A DNA stretch of 39,008 nt, taken from contig DXFV01000027.1 of the NCBI GenBank assembly GCA_019114265.1, forward strand, positions 1 to 39,008, written 5' to 3'. A model generated the notes under the pieces. That model was not told the DNA's origin and searched no databases. It saw nothing but the letters and a program-made list of their open reading frames with translations. Numbering within the stretch: position 1 is the stretch's first letter; each line of letters starts with the position of its first letter. This DNA comes from Anaerofilum faecale (GTDB lineage Bacteria > Bacillota > Clostridia > Oscillospirales > Ruminococcaceae). The translations under genes were made by a program, and so were the position numbers. This document shows positions 1 through 10,756 of this stretch, piece after piece.

Positions 1-2415
1 ACGGATAAACTGCTGATCATAAACCTCCTCTGCGTTGGGAATTTCCACCTCTGCGATTCTTTGGCCATCTAGAGAATACAAATCAAAATGGTCATAGGAA
101 AACAGCATAAGGTTTTTTCGGTCAGCGCTGATTCGTGCCTCATCATGACGGACTGAAGAATCATATGTGAACACTTCCGCCTGCGGATGATTTTCATATA
201 CCATCACACGTACATCAACAGAATTCCGACTTCCCAGCACAGCATATTTGCCGGCAATCTGCACGAAATTAATCGTTTCATCAGTTTCGAACCTACCTGT
301 CAGACACGCATTCCCATCATAAAGCTCAAAACCATCCTCCGTGGCAACCAACGCGTGGTTTGAGCTCTTGGCAAAAGCATGAATCGTTTTCGGTGTGTTC
401 ACTAAGGGAGTTTGTTCCCCCGTTACCGGATCTATGCGAACCAGAATATTTTCAGTTTGTACACAGATCCCCTCTTCGTCTGTCTTTACATGAAAGGGAT
501 ACTCCGACTGATATCCGCCTGTTTGCTTCATTGTGGCCGTGTCCAAAACCGCAAACACAGCCTGGTCTCCCAGCGCAGAAAAGGCAAAATACTTTCCATA
601 AAATCCGCCTTCAAAATGTTCATACCCGGACGAAGTTTCCAGTACATGTGCTCTGCTGCCTGAACCATTCAATCCCAGTATATCCAACGAACCGTCATCA
701 AAGCTTACCGCAAGCTGCATACCATTTGCGTCTAGTGAAAACAAATTGTCGTTGGGGTTAGCAAAGCCATCATTAGAAACTACTTTCTGCCTTTTGCCTG
801 CGAAATTCACCTCTTCCAGCAGTTGTCCTGTGGAAGCATCGTATATGGCAGCATGGTCTTCATCCTTGTATATCCCCGCTACACGTGCACCATCCGCAGA
901 TACCGCAATTCCGGTTGCCGGCTTTCCCTTCCACAGTTCCTTTTCCTGGGTAATATCATATACACAGATTCCGTCACTGCCTGCGTAAGCGATGCGGCTG
1001 CTGTCCAGATATTCTGCCTCCGACAAAGCGGAAGAATCTGCTGGCAAAGCAGCGATAACTTTTCCAGACTGCATATCCACCACTGCCACAGTACCCGAAT
1101 ATACACACGCGGCTGTAGACCCATCCGGCGCTATAGAAATTGACAGCGGGGCAGAAGGAAGTTTAACCGTACAATGTGAATTGTACTGGTCCGCCAAATT
1201 ATATACACCAAGAGCAGATGTCAGTGCCTGTTGCGCGGCGGCTACATGGTGAGGCAGAAAAATATTCTGCTGTGCCGGAAATGCCTGCCGGGCATATTCC
1301 ACTGCGCTGTTCACATCACCTTCCTGCAGTGCATTTTTGGAATACTCTGCCAATTTCAGCCACTCCTCAGTGGTCTGCATCCGCTTAAGTCCCACAAATC
1401 CTGTAAAAGTCCCCAATCCAAAAAGAACCACAAACAAGATACAAGACACATTGCGGATACGATTCAAACGAATCACTCGGGGATCACGAGCCCTCAAATC
1501 AATGAAAGCCTGTCGCATCTCGGCTGCTGACTGGAACCGAAGATCCGGATTGGGCTGCATAGCCCGATTGATAATGGCTGCTACCTGCAAACTGCAATCA
1601 TCCGCTGAAAGCGGAACAACTTTTTGAGCATCGCGGTCCGGACGGCGGCCGCTTAGCAAATGATATAGTGTTGCACCTATACTATATATATCTGAACGAA
1701 CATCTGGTGTTACTGTTCGAACACGCGGAGCCGTAGGAGAATTCACCGATGCCGTCCTCACACGCGGAGCTCGCTCGGTAACTTCGTTATCTGTAGCTAA
1801 TTCGGTGGCCTGTTCCTCTGCGAATTTTGCTCCAGCCGATACCATGGAAGTGGTACTGCTGGTAGAATAGTCTAAACCATAATGTTCCGGCGAGGAATAA
1901 CCTGCACTGCAGCCAATAATATTCTCCTCACCCAACGCAAGTGCGATGTTGAAGTCGATCAGACAAACTTGTCCGTTTGGCATGCGCATAATATTTGCAG
2001 GTTTAATATCACTGTGAATAAAACCTTTTGGCGGATCTCCATGAGTAGGACTGTGCAGATAAATCAGCGCATCCAATAACTGAGCTGCCCATTCAATCAC
2101 CTGTGCTTGCGCAAATCGTTCCCCTCGTTCCAGTGCCTTGTCGAGACTTTCCCCCTCCACGTAGTCCATGACCGTACAGACCTTGTCGCCTTCCACAAAA
2201 AAGTCGTAGACTTGCGGAATATTGGCATGTCTGAGGTTTTTCAGTACATCTACTTCTCTGCGGAGCAATTCCTGCGGTGTACTTATTTTTCGTTTGTCAA
2301 CTTTGAGCACAACTTTTTTGTGCAAGCGCAGGTGTTCGGCCAAGTATACTGTACCGCCTCCGCCCGCCCCCAGTCGTTCCAGTACCTCGTAGGTAGCGCC
2401 AATAATTTCGCTCAT
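1..2415 (-). CDS. Transmembrane Ser/Thr protein kinase with C-terminal repeat sensor (3' end missing)
   Basis: Starts at the ATG at 2413-2415 behind AGGAGC and stays open for 805 codons to the window edge, so the C-terminus is missing. Residues 1-300 form a Hanks-type kinase: glycine-rich loop GAGGGGTVY, ATP lysine in VVLKVDK, catalytic loop HSDIKPAN (Asp136, Lys138, Asn141), DFN instead of DFG (Asp154), SPE (176-177) in place of APE, and DIYSIGATLYHLL. A single membrane helix lies at about 323-342. The remainder (about 345 onward) reads as repeated beta strands with motifs such as LSISIAPDGSTAACVYSG, typical of WD40/PQQ-like propellers and probably extracellular. An insert of about 55 residues, rich in Ser/Thr and with APRVRT twice, lies between SPE and DIYS. 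It should phosphorylate Ser/Thr in response to an envelope signal; substrates are unknown. It is last in an operon with a Crp-like regulator and is more AT-rich than most of the window. Confidence 0.88.
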   Translation of the reverse strand, partial: MSEIIGATYEVLERLGAGGGGTVYLAEHLRLHKKVVLKVDKRKISTPQELLRREVDVLKNLRHANIPQVYDFFVEGDKVCTVMDYVEGESLDKALERGERFAQAQVIEWAAQLLDALIYLHSPTHGDPPKGFIHSDIKPANIMRMPNGQVCLIDFNIALALGEENIIGCSAGYSSPEHYGLDYSTSSTTSMVSAGAKFAEEQATELATDNEVTERAPRVRTASVNSPTAPRVRTVTPDVRSDIYSIGATLYHLLSGRRPDRDAQKVVPLSADDCSLQVAAIINRAMQPNPDLRFQSAAEMRQAFIDLRARDPRVIRLNRIRNVSCILFVVLFGLGTFTGFVGLKRMQTTEEWLKLAEYSKNALQEGDVNSAVEYARQAFPAQQNIFLPHHVAAAQQALTSALGVYNLADQYNSHCTVKLPSAPLSISIAPDGSTAACVYSGTVAVVDMQSGKVIAALPADSSALSEAEYLDSSRIAYAGSDGICVYDITQEKELWKGKPATGIAVSADGARVAGIYKDEDHAAIYDASTGQLLEEVNFAGKRQKVVSNDGFANPNDNLFSLDANGMQLAVSFDDGSLDILGLNGSGSRAHVLETSSGYEHFEGGFYGKYFAFSALGDQAVFAVLDTATMKQTGGYQSEYPFHVKTDEEGICVQTENILVRIDPVTGEQTPLVNTPKTIHAFAKSSNHALVATEDGFELYDGNACLTGRFETDETINFVQIAGKYAVLGSRNSVDVRVMVYENHPQAEVFTYDSSVRHDEARISADRKNLMLFSYDHFDLYSLDGQRIAEVEIPNAEEVYDQQFIR

Positions 2416-2437
2416 ATCTTTGCTCCTATTTTTTGCT

Positions 2438-2593
2438 TTAATTTATCTTTCTTCCATATTCTCTGTCCAAACATTTGTTTAGCCACTTGGCACGTATCCG
2501 CAGACAGCACATGGACACCACAAACAGGACCAGCACCACCACTGCCAAGATAATCCCACCATAAAACAACATCGTGTCTGTCACTTCCCACAC
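2438..2593 (-). CDS. Small single-pass membrane protein upstream of the kinase
   Basis: A protein of about 51 residues: a short N-terminus, one hydrophobic helix (LFYGGIILAVVVLVLFVVSM), then a basic cytoplasmic tail (CLRIRAKWLNKCLDREYGRKIN). I chose the GTG at 2591-2593, which has AAGGAG 12 nt upstream. An in-frame GTG at 2621-2623 would give 61 residues but would put that ribosome site inside the gene. The stop lies 22 bp before the kinase start, so the two are probably co-translated. I do not recognise a family. The position and topology would suit a partner or adaptor of the kinase, but that is inference only. Confidence 0.55.
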   Translation of the reverse strand: MWEVTDTMLFYGGIILAVVVLVLFVVSMCCLRIRAKWLNKCLDREYGRKIN

Positions 2594-2639
2594 GGTTATA
2601 TCAATCTCCTTTTTATCGCGCACACTTGTTCATTTTGAC

Positions 2640-3206
2640 TTAGCTCTCCCAATTTACCAAACGGCTGAAAGTCACCGGCGTCATATTCAAAAAAGAAGCA
2701 ATATATTTATGACTTACCCGATCAATAAGGCCTGGATAGTTTATCAAAAACCATCGATAACGTTCCATTGCAGTATTCTGGTATGATAGCATTTTAAGTT
2801 CCCAATGCAGTTCATTCGAACGAATCAAAAATTTAAGATATAACTGCTGTACCTGCGGATATACCATCATTTGCGTTTTGAAAGTTTCCATGGGTATGCT
2901 CAATACTTGTGCTGGCGTGAGTGCTTCTATCCCAACCGCCGCAGGCGCTGTTAAATCATAACTGGGCATCACAGGCAATCCCGGTTTGAAAACAAAACAA
3001 TCCGTAATATCTTTGCCGTTAGCATCCATAAAACACCCGCGAAAGACTCCTGCAACAGTCAAATAAATATAGGTAGGCTTTTCGCCTTGTCGAATCAGCA
3101 GTTCTCCTTTTCGAAGTTGTTTCACGTTACCAGACGTACAAACCAAATCGACCAGAGCTTTGTCTGTAATGTCCAGAAAGTCCCTCAAAAACTCTTCTAT
3201 CCTCAT
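2640..3206 (-). CDS. Crp/Fnr-family transcriptional regulator
   Basis: 188 residues. Residues 10-115 form a cyclic-nucleotide-binding-like beta roll: LRKGELLIRQGEKPTYIYLT and VAGVFRGCFMDANGKDIT are the classic Crp-fold strands. The C-terminus holds a winged helix with recognition helix IASFLNMTPVTFSRL (about 167-182). No cysteine cluster for an Fe-S centre is visible, so a redox Fnr role is unlikely. Length fits the small Crp-type regulators common in Bacteroidetes and Firmicutes. The start ATG at 3204-3206 follows GAGAGGT. It is the first gene of an apparent operon with the small membrane protein (46 bp downstream) and the kinase. It may control this operon itself; the ligand is unknown. Confidence 0.85.
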   Translation of the reverse strand: MRIEEFLRDFLDITDKALVDLVCTSGNVKQLRKGELLIRQGEKPTYIYLTVAGVFRGCFMDANGKDITDCFVFKPGLPVMPSYDLTAPAAVGIEALTPAQVLSIPMETFKTQMMVYPQVQQLYLKFLIRSNELHWELKMLSYQNTAMERYRWFLINYPGLIDRVSHKYIASFLNMTPVTFSRLVNWES

Positions 3207-3238
3207 TCTACCTCTCCCGTAAAACTCAGATTTCTATT

Positions 3239-3267
3239 ATTATAGCTCTTTCATTTTGGTCTGTCGT
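3239..3267 (-). promoter_or_regulatory. Predicted promoter of the Crp-kinase operon
   Basis: On the minus strand a perfect -10 TATAAT (3244-3239) is preceded by ACGACA (3267-3262; 4 of 6 match to TTGACA) at a 17-bp spacing. It lies about 33 bp before the regulator start codon. The weak -35 would suit an activated promoter. Confidence 0.5.
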
Positions 3268-3511
3268 TATCATAAATCAACTTTTTCTGCTGTTTTAGAC
3301 TATATTTTACATATTTTTATTTATAGTCAATTGGTATCGAACACTTGTGATCTATCCAAGTATCAAACCATATATAAAATCACCTGCTAATAGTGAAAAG
3401 TACACAAAATTATTAAAACAGTCATTTTTATAAAAAATATATATCTACCTTTCACTTAATTTGTAGCCGTATGTTTTACATGCTGAGCAATTAAGAATCT
3501 TTTAAGCAAAC
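3268..3511. other. AT-rich intergenic stretch
   Basis: No gene is recognisable here. It is strongly AT-rich, unlike the flanking ppdK. The nonamer GTATCRAAC occurs twice on the plus strand (3334-3342 and 3360-3368), 26 bp apart centre to centre, upstream of the Crp-type regulator. It could be a regulator site, but nothing else supports that. Confidence 0.35.
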
Positions 3512-3516
3512 AAAAC

Positions 3517-3552
3517 CCCCCCGCACATTCCCAATTGGGAATGTGCGGGGGG
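3517..3552 (-). terminator. Intrinsic terminator of ppdK (36-bp perfect palindrome)
   Basis: The two arms CCCCCCGCACATTCCC and GGGAATGTGCGGGGGG flank AATT with no mismatch. On the minus strand the hairpin is followed by TTTTGTTT. It sits 54 bp after the ppdK stop. Confidence 0.9.
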
Positions 3553-3606
3553 TTTACGTTCACAGATAAACCTGCGTGTTCAGATCATGCCCACGGGGCA
3601 GAACTC

Positions 3607-6249
<2,643 letters not shown>

Positions 6250-6329
6250 AACAATCTACCTCCAAACTCATTCGCATCGCTCCGCCCGCGCCGCAGGCTC
6301 TGTTGCACAGATTTCATGGATGCTACAAC

Positions 6330-6357
6330 ATTATAACAGACTGGGAAGCGGATTTCC
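6330..6357 (-). promoter_or_regulatory. Predicted ppdK promoter
   Basis: Minus-strand TATAAT (6335-6330) with a weak -35 TGGAAA (6357-6352) at 16 bp. It is the best candidate in the 314-bp divergent gap 6250-6563, which is AT-rich and holds no recognisable gene. Confidence 0.5.
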
Positions 6358-6432
6358 AGCGTTTTTCCGTTTTCGGCGAAAAAATCTGTGCAAATTTTTT
6401 GGACTATTTGAACAAAAAAATCCAAAAAACGC

Positions 6433-6460
6433 TTGCAAAATCACGGTCAATGAGTAAAAT
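6433..6460 (+). promoter_or_regulatory. Predicted pth-mfd promoter
   Basis: TTGCAA (6433-6438), 16 bp, TAAAAT (6455-6460). A second TATAAT overlaps at 6462-6467 but would need a 23-bp spacer. The start codon of pth follows about 100 bp downstream. Confidence 0.55.
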
Positions 6461-6563
6461 ATATAATAGGAAAATAGCGTTTATGATACAAAAATCTATC
6501 TTTTGCCCCGGCGCTGCCCGCCGGGCGAAGGACCCCGCATACACAAGGAGAGGACAGAGACAG

Positions 6564-7154
6564 ATGGCATTTTTCAAACACACCGGCGCCGAGTGGCTGC
6601 TCTGCGGCCTGGGAAACCCCGACGCCCGCTATGCCGGCACCCGGCACAACGCCGGCTTCGACGCGCTGGACCACCTGGCCGAAACGTGGAACACCGCGAT
6701 CAACAAATCGAAATTCAAGGGCCTGTACGGGCAGGCGACGGTGGACGGCCGGAAGGTGATCCTGTTAAAGCCGATGACCTATATGAACCTGTCGGGCGAG
6801 GCGGTGCGCGCGGCGGCGGACTTCTACAAGATCCCGCCCCAGCGGGTGCTGGTGCTGTGCGACGACATCGCGCTGGCGCCGGGCAAGCTGCGCATCCGCC
6901 GGCAGGGCTCGGCGGGCGGGCACAACGGCCTGAAAAACATCATCGCCCAGCTGGGCAGCCAGGAGTTCGGCCGCATCCGCATCGGCGTGGGCGAGAAGCC
7001 CTCCCCCGACACCGACCTGGCGGCGTGGGTGCTGGGGCGCTTCTCCCCCGACGACCGCAAGGCGCTGGAGGGGCGCTTCGACGACATCGAGCAGGCCGCC
7101 CGCATGGTGATGGACGGCGAGATCGAAAAGGCGATGAGCCGGTTCAACGGCTGA
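6564..7154 (+). CDS. pth: Peptidyl-tRNA hydrolase
   Basis: 196 residues, the normal length for Pth1. It releases tRNA from peptidyl-tRNA that has dropped off ribosomes. Expected active-site residues are present: Asn18 in GLGNP, the catalytic His28 in RHNAGF, Asn75 in MTYMNLSG, Asp101 in CDDIALAPGKLR, and Asn121 in GGHNGLKNI. The start ATG at 6564-6566 has AAGGAGAGG upstream. An in-frame extension further upstream has no ribosome site and AT-rich, non-coding-like sequence, so it was excluded. The gene is followed 42 bp later by mfd, a pairing common in Firmicutes. Confidence 0.96.
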   Translation: MAFFKHTGAEWLLCGLGNPDARYAGTRHNAGFDALDHLAETWNTAINKSKFKGLYGQATVDGRKVILLKPMTYMNLSGEAVRAAADFYKIPPQRVLVLCDDIALAPGKLRIRRQGSAGGHNGLKNIIAQLGSQEFGRIRIGVGEKPSPDTDLAAWVLGRFSPDDRKALEGRFDDIEQAARMVMDGEIEKAMSRFNG

Positions 7155-7196
7155 GGCGCCGCTTTGCTTTTTCTGAAACGGGAGGTGCTTTGAGGG

Positions 7197-10100
7197 ATGT
7201 TCGAGCAACAGCTGACCGCCACCGGCGAATACGCCCGGCTGAAAGCGGCGCTGCAAAGCCCGGGCGCGGCGGCGCTGTTCGGGATGCAGCCGGCGGGGCG
7301 CGCGGTGCTCTACGCCGCGCTGTCCGCACAGGAGCACACGCCGCTGGTGGTGGTGACGGCGGGCGAGGCCGACGCGGTGCGGATGGCCGCCGATCTGGAA
7401 ACGCTTGGCCTGCGCGCGGGGGTGTTCCCCGCGCGCGACCTTGTGCTGCGCCCGGTGGAGGGCGCGGGGCGCGAGCTGGAATACCGCCGCCTGAAAATTC
7501 TGGGCGAGCTGGCCGGCGGGCGGCTGGACGCGGTGTGCCTGTCGGCCGAGAGCCTGCTGCTGCGCACCGTCCCGCCCGCGGATTTCCGCGCCGCCACCCT
7601 CACTCTGCGCCCCGGCATGGAGATCGCGCAGGAAACGCTGCTGGAAACGCTGCTGGCGGCGGGGTATCTGCGCCGTCCGCAGGTGGACGGGCCGGGCCAG
7701 TTCAGCGTGCGCGGCGGCATCGTGGACCTCTACGCCCCCGACATGCCCGCCCCCGCCCGCATCGAGTTCTGGGGCGACGAGATCGACACCATCCATTCCT
7801 TCGATCTGGTCAGCCAGCGGCGGGACGCGGCGCTGGAGAAGATCTACCTCTCCCCCGCCCGCGAGGTGCTGTTCGGAGACCCGGCCGGGGCCGCCGCCCT
7901 GCTGCGCAGCGCCGCCGCGAAGGCGAAATCCCCCGCCCGGCACAAGCTGGAGCAGGCGATGGAGCAGGACCTCTCGCTGCTGGACAGCGGGGTGGTGCCG
8001 GTGGCGATGGACAAATACCTGCCGCTGCGGTATGAAACGACCGCCTCCATCCTCGACCATCTGCCCGGCGCGGCGCTGGTGCTGGACGAATACAGCGCCA
8101 TCCGGGAAGCGCTGCACGGCGCGGCCTTCCGCCAGACGGAGGAGATCAAGACACTATTAAAAGAAGGGGTGCTGGCCCCCGGCCTGACCGAGCTGTATCT
8201 GGACGAGGCGTGGCTGGTGGGGCGCATCGCCGCGCTGCCCAGCCTCGTGTGCGAGAACTTCGCGCGCAGCATGCCGGACCTGTTCCTGAAAGACCTCATC
8301 AACGCGCCGGCCCACCCGCTGCCCGCCTGGACCGGCGAGGTGAAGGCGCTGGCCGAGGACCTGCGCCCGCTGATCGCCCAGAACTACGCGGTGACGGTGC
8401 TGGCCGGCACCGCCCGCGCGGCCGAGGCGATCGGGCGGGATCTGGAAAAGGACGGCTTTTCCCTCTCCGACGCCCCCGTGGCCGGGCGCGTGCAGGTGAT
8501 CCCCGGCATGCTGTCGGCGGGCGCGGATTTCCCCTTTGCCCGGCTGGCGGTGATCACCAGCCGCCGCGCCGCCGCGATGGCCGGCAAGCGCACCGCGCGC
8601 AAAAAGCCGAAGGGGCTTTCCAGCCTGTCGGACATCAAGCCGGGCGACTACGTGGTGCACCAGGACCACGGCATCGGCCTGTACAACGGCATCCGGCGGC
8701 TGGATCTGCAGGGCGTGGTGAAGGACTATCTGCAGATCAGCTACAACAAGGGCGACACCCTCTATGTGCCGGTGACCCAGCTGGACCAGCTGTCCCGCTA
8801 CACCGCGCCGGGCGACGGCGAAAAGGTGAAGCTGTCGCGCCTGGGCGGCGGCGAATGGGCAAAGACCAAGAGCCGGGTGAAAAAGGCCACCGAGGAGATG
8901 GCCCACGAGCTGATCGCGCTGTATGCCAAACGGATGCAGGCGCCGGGCTACGCCTTCCCGGCCGACGGCCCCTGGCAGCGCGACTTCGAGGCCCGCTTTG
9001 AATACGACGAGACGCCCGACCAGCTGGCGGCGACCGCCGAGATCAAGCAGGACATGGAGCGCGCCCACCCGATGGACCGCCTGCTGTGCGGCGACGTGGG
9101 CGTGGGCAAAACGGAGGTGGCGCTGCGGGCGGCCTTCAAGTGCGTGATGGGCGGCAAGCAGTGCGCGATCCTGGCCCCCACCACCCTGCTGGCCTGGCAG
9201 CACTACAACACCATCCTCTCCCGCATGGAGGCCTTCCCGATGAAGGTGGGCCTTCTGTCCCGCTTCCGCACCGCCAAGCAGCAGAAGGAGACGCTGAAAG
9301 GGCTGGCCGGCGGCGTGGTGGACATCGTGGTGGGCACCCACCGCCTTTTGCAGAAGGACGTGCATTTCAAGGACCTGGGCCTTGTCATCATCGACGAGGA
9401 GCAGCGGTTCGGCGTCAAGCACAAGGAGCAGCTGAAGGAGAATTTCCTGGGGGTGGATATGCTCACCCTGTCGGCCACCCCCATCCCCCGCACGCTGAAC
9501 ATGGCGATGAGCGGCATCCGGGACATGAGCGCCATCGAGGAGCCGCCCATCGAGCGCCAGCCCATCGAGACCTATGTGCTGGAATACGACGGGCGCATCA
9601 TCGCCGACGCCATCCGCCGGGAACTCGACCGCGGCGGCCAGGTCTACTACCTGCACAACTACATCGACACGCTGGAAGTGACGGCCGAAAAGATCCGCGG
9701 CATGGTGCCGGGCGCGCGCGTGGGGGTGGCGCACGGCAAGATGACCGAGGAACAGCTGGGCGCGGTGTGGGAACAGCTGCTGGGCGGCGAGATCGACGTG
9801 CTGGTCTGCACCACCCTGATCGAGACCGGCGTGGACGTGCGCAACTGCAACACCCTTGTGATCGAGAACGCCGACCGGATGGGCCTGGCGCAGCTGTACC
9901 AGATCCGCGGCCGGGTGGGGCGCTCGGGGCGCAAGGCCTACGCCTATTTCACCTTCCAGCGCGACCGCGTGCTCACCGACGTGGCGGCCAAGCGGCTGTC
10001 GGCGCTGCGGGAGTTCACCAGCTTCGGGTCGGGCTTCCGCATCGCGATGCGCGATCTGCAGATCCGCGGCGCGGGCAACCTTCTGGGCAAGAGCCAGCAC

Positions 10101-10631
10101 GGCCACATGGCGGCGGTGGGATACGACCTGTATATCAAGCTGCTGAACCAGGCCATCGCCGAGGCAAAGGGCGAGGCCCCCGCGCCGGACAAGAGCGAGT
10201 GCCTGATCGACATCACGGTGGACGCCTATATCCCCGAGCAGTATATCCCCGACGCGTCGGGGCGCATCGAGGCCTACAAGCGGATCGCGGCCATCGGCGG
10301 CAAAGAGGACGCCAGCGACGTGCTGGACGAGCTGATCGACCGCTACGGCGACCCGCCCGCCGCGGTGCAGGGGCTGGTGGACATCTCGCTGGCCCGCGTG
10401 CAGGCGTCCCGGCTTGGCATCTACGAGGTGACCCAGCAGAAAGACAAGCTCATCCTCTATTCCGACCGGCTGCAGGCCGCCGCGATGAAACCGCTGCTGA
10501 CCGCCTTCGGCGGGCGGGTGATGTTCAGCGCCGCGGCAAAGCCGTATCTGTCGGTGACGGTGAAAACCGGCGAAAAGCCGCTGGATATTCTGGTGTCGGC
10601 GCTGGATCTGCTGGACAGCCCGGCCCCGTGA
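7197..10631 (+). CDS. mfd: Transcription-repair coupling factor Mfd
   Basis: 1144 residues, a full-length Mfd. It pushes or removes RNA polymerase stalled at DNA damage and recruits UvrA. The N-terminal UvrB-like region includes FSVRGGIVDLYAPDMPAPAR. The RNA-polymerase-interacting (CarD-like) domain follows at about 478-540 (KPGDYVVHQDHGIGLYNGI). The superfamily 2 translocase has Walker A GDVGVGKTE (632-640), the DEEQ box (733-736), LSATPIPRTL and QIRGRVGRSG. The C-terminal TRCF domain is present. The start ATG at 7197 has GGAGG about 12 nt upstream and GAGGG immediately before it. It forms an operon with pth. Confidence 0.97.
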   Translation: MFEQQLTATGEYARLKAALQSPGAAALFGMQPAGRAVLYAALSAQEHTPLVVVTAGEADAVRMAADLETLGLRAGVFPARDLVLRPVEGAGRELEYRRLKILGELAGGRLDAVCLSAESLLLRTVPPADFRAATLTLRPGMEIAQETLLETLLAAGYLRRPQVDGPGQFSVRGGIVDLYAPDMPAPARIEFWGDEIDTIHSFDLVSQRRDAALEKIYLSPAREVLFGDPAGAAALLRSAAAKAKSPARHKLEQAMEQDLSLLDSGVVPVAMDKYLPLRYETTASILDHLPGAALVLDEYSAIREALHGAAFRQTEEIKTLLKEGVLAPGLTELYLDEAWLVGRIAALPSLVCENFARSMPDLFLKDLINAPAHPLPAWTGEVKALAEDLRPLIAQNYAVTVLAGTARAAEAIGRDLEKDGFSLSDAPVAGRVQVIPGMLSAGADFPFARLAVITSRRAAAMAGKRTARKKPKGLSSLSDIKPGDYVVHQDHGIGLYNGIRRLDLQGVVKDYLQISYNKGDTLYVPVTQLDQLSRYTAPGDGEKVKLSRLGGGEWAKTKSRVKKATEEMAHELIALYAKRMQAPGYAFPADGPWQRDFEARFEYDETPDQLAATAEIKQDMERAHPMDRLLCGDVGVGKTEVALRAAFKCVMGGKQCAILAPTTLLAWQHYNTILSRMEAFPMKVGLLSRFRTAKQQKETLKGLAGGVVDIVVGTHRLLQKDVHFKDLGLVIIDEEQRFGVKHKEQLKENFLGVDMLTLSATPIPRTLNMAMSGIRDMSAIEEPPIERQPIETYVLEYDGRIIADAIRRELDRGGQVYYLHNYIDTLEVTAEKIRGMVPGARVGVAHGKMTEEQLGAVWEQLLGGEIDVLVCTTLIETGVDVRNCNTLVIENADRMGLAQLYQIRGRVGRSGRKAYAYFTFQRDRVLTDVAAKRLSALREFTSFGSGFRIAMRDLQIRGAGNLLGKSQHGHMAAVGYDLYIKLLNQAIAEAKGEAPAPDKSECLIDITVDAYIPEQYIPDASGRIEAYKRIAAIGGKEDASDVLDELIDRYGDPPAAVQGLVDISLARVQASRLGIYEVTQQKDKLILYSDRLQAAAMKPLLTAFGGRVMFSAAAKPYLSVTVKTGEKPLDILVSALDLLDSPAP

Positions 10632-10667
10632 AAATGTGTAAAGAACATGAAACCGGCACTTTTTCTC

Positions 10668-10695
10668 CCAAAGCCTTGCATCGGCAGGGCTTTGG
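10668..10695. repeat. Inverted repeat around a -35 element
   Basis: Arms CCAAAGCC (10668-10675) and GGCTTTGG (10688-10695) match perfectly and enclose a 12-nt segment that begins with the -35 hexamer TTGCAT. It may be an operator, or a weak terminator for mfd without a T tract. Confidence 0.55.
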
Positions 10696-10704
10696 CTGTA
10701 TAAT
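10676..10704 (+). promoter_or_regulatory. Predicted promoter of the lipoprotein gene
   Basis: TTGCAT (10676-10681), 17 bp, perfect TATAAT (10699-10704). It lies about 50 bp before the GTG start of the lipoprotein, so this gene can be transcribed independently of mfd. Confidence 0.75.
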
Positions 10705-10756
10705 GAAATGCGATTTTGCCCCCCTGCGGGCATGAGTGTGAAAGGAGAATACCCCC

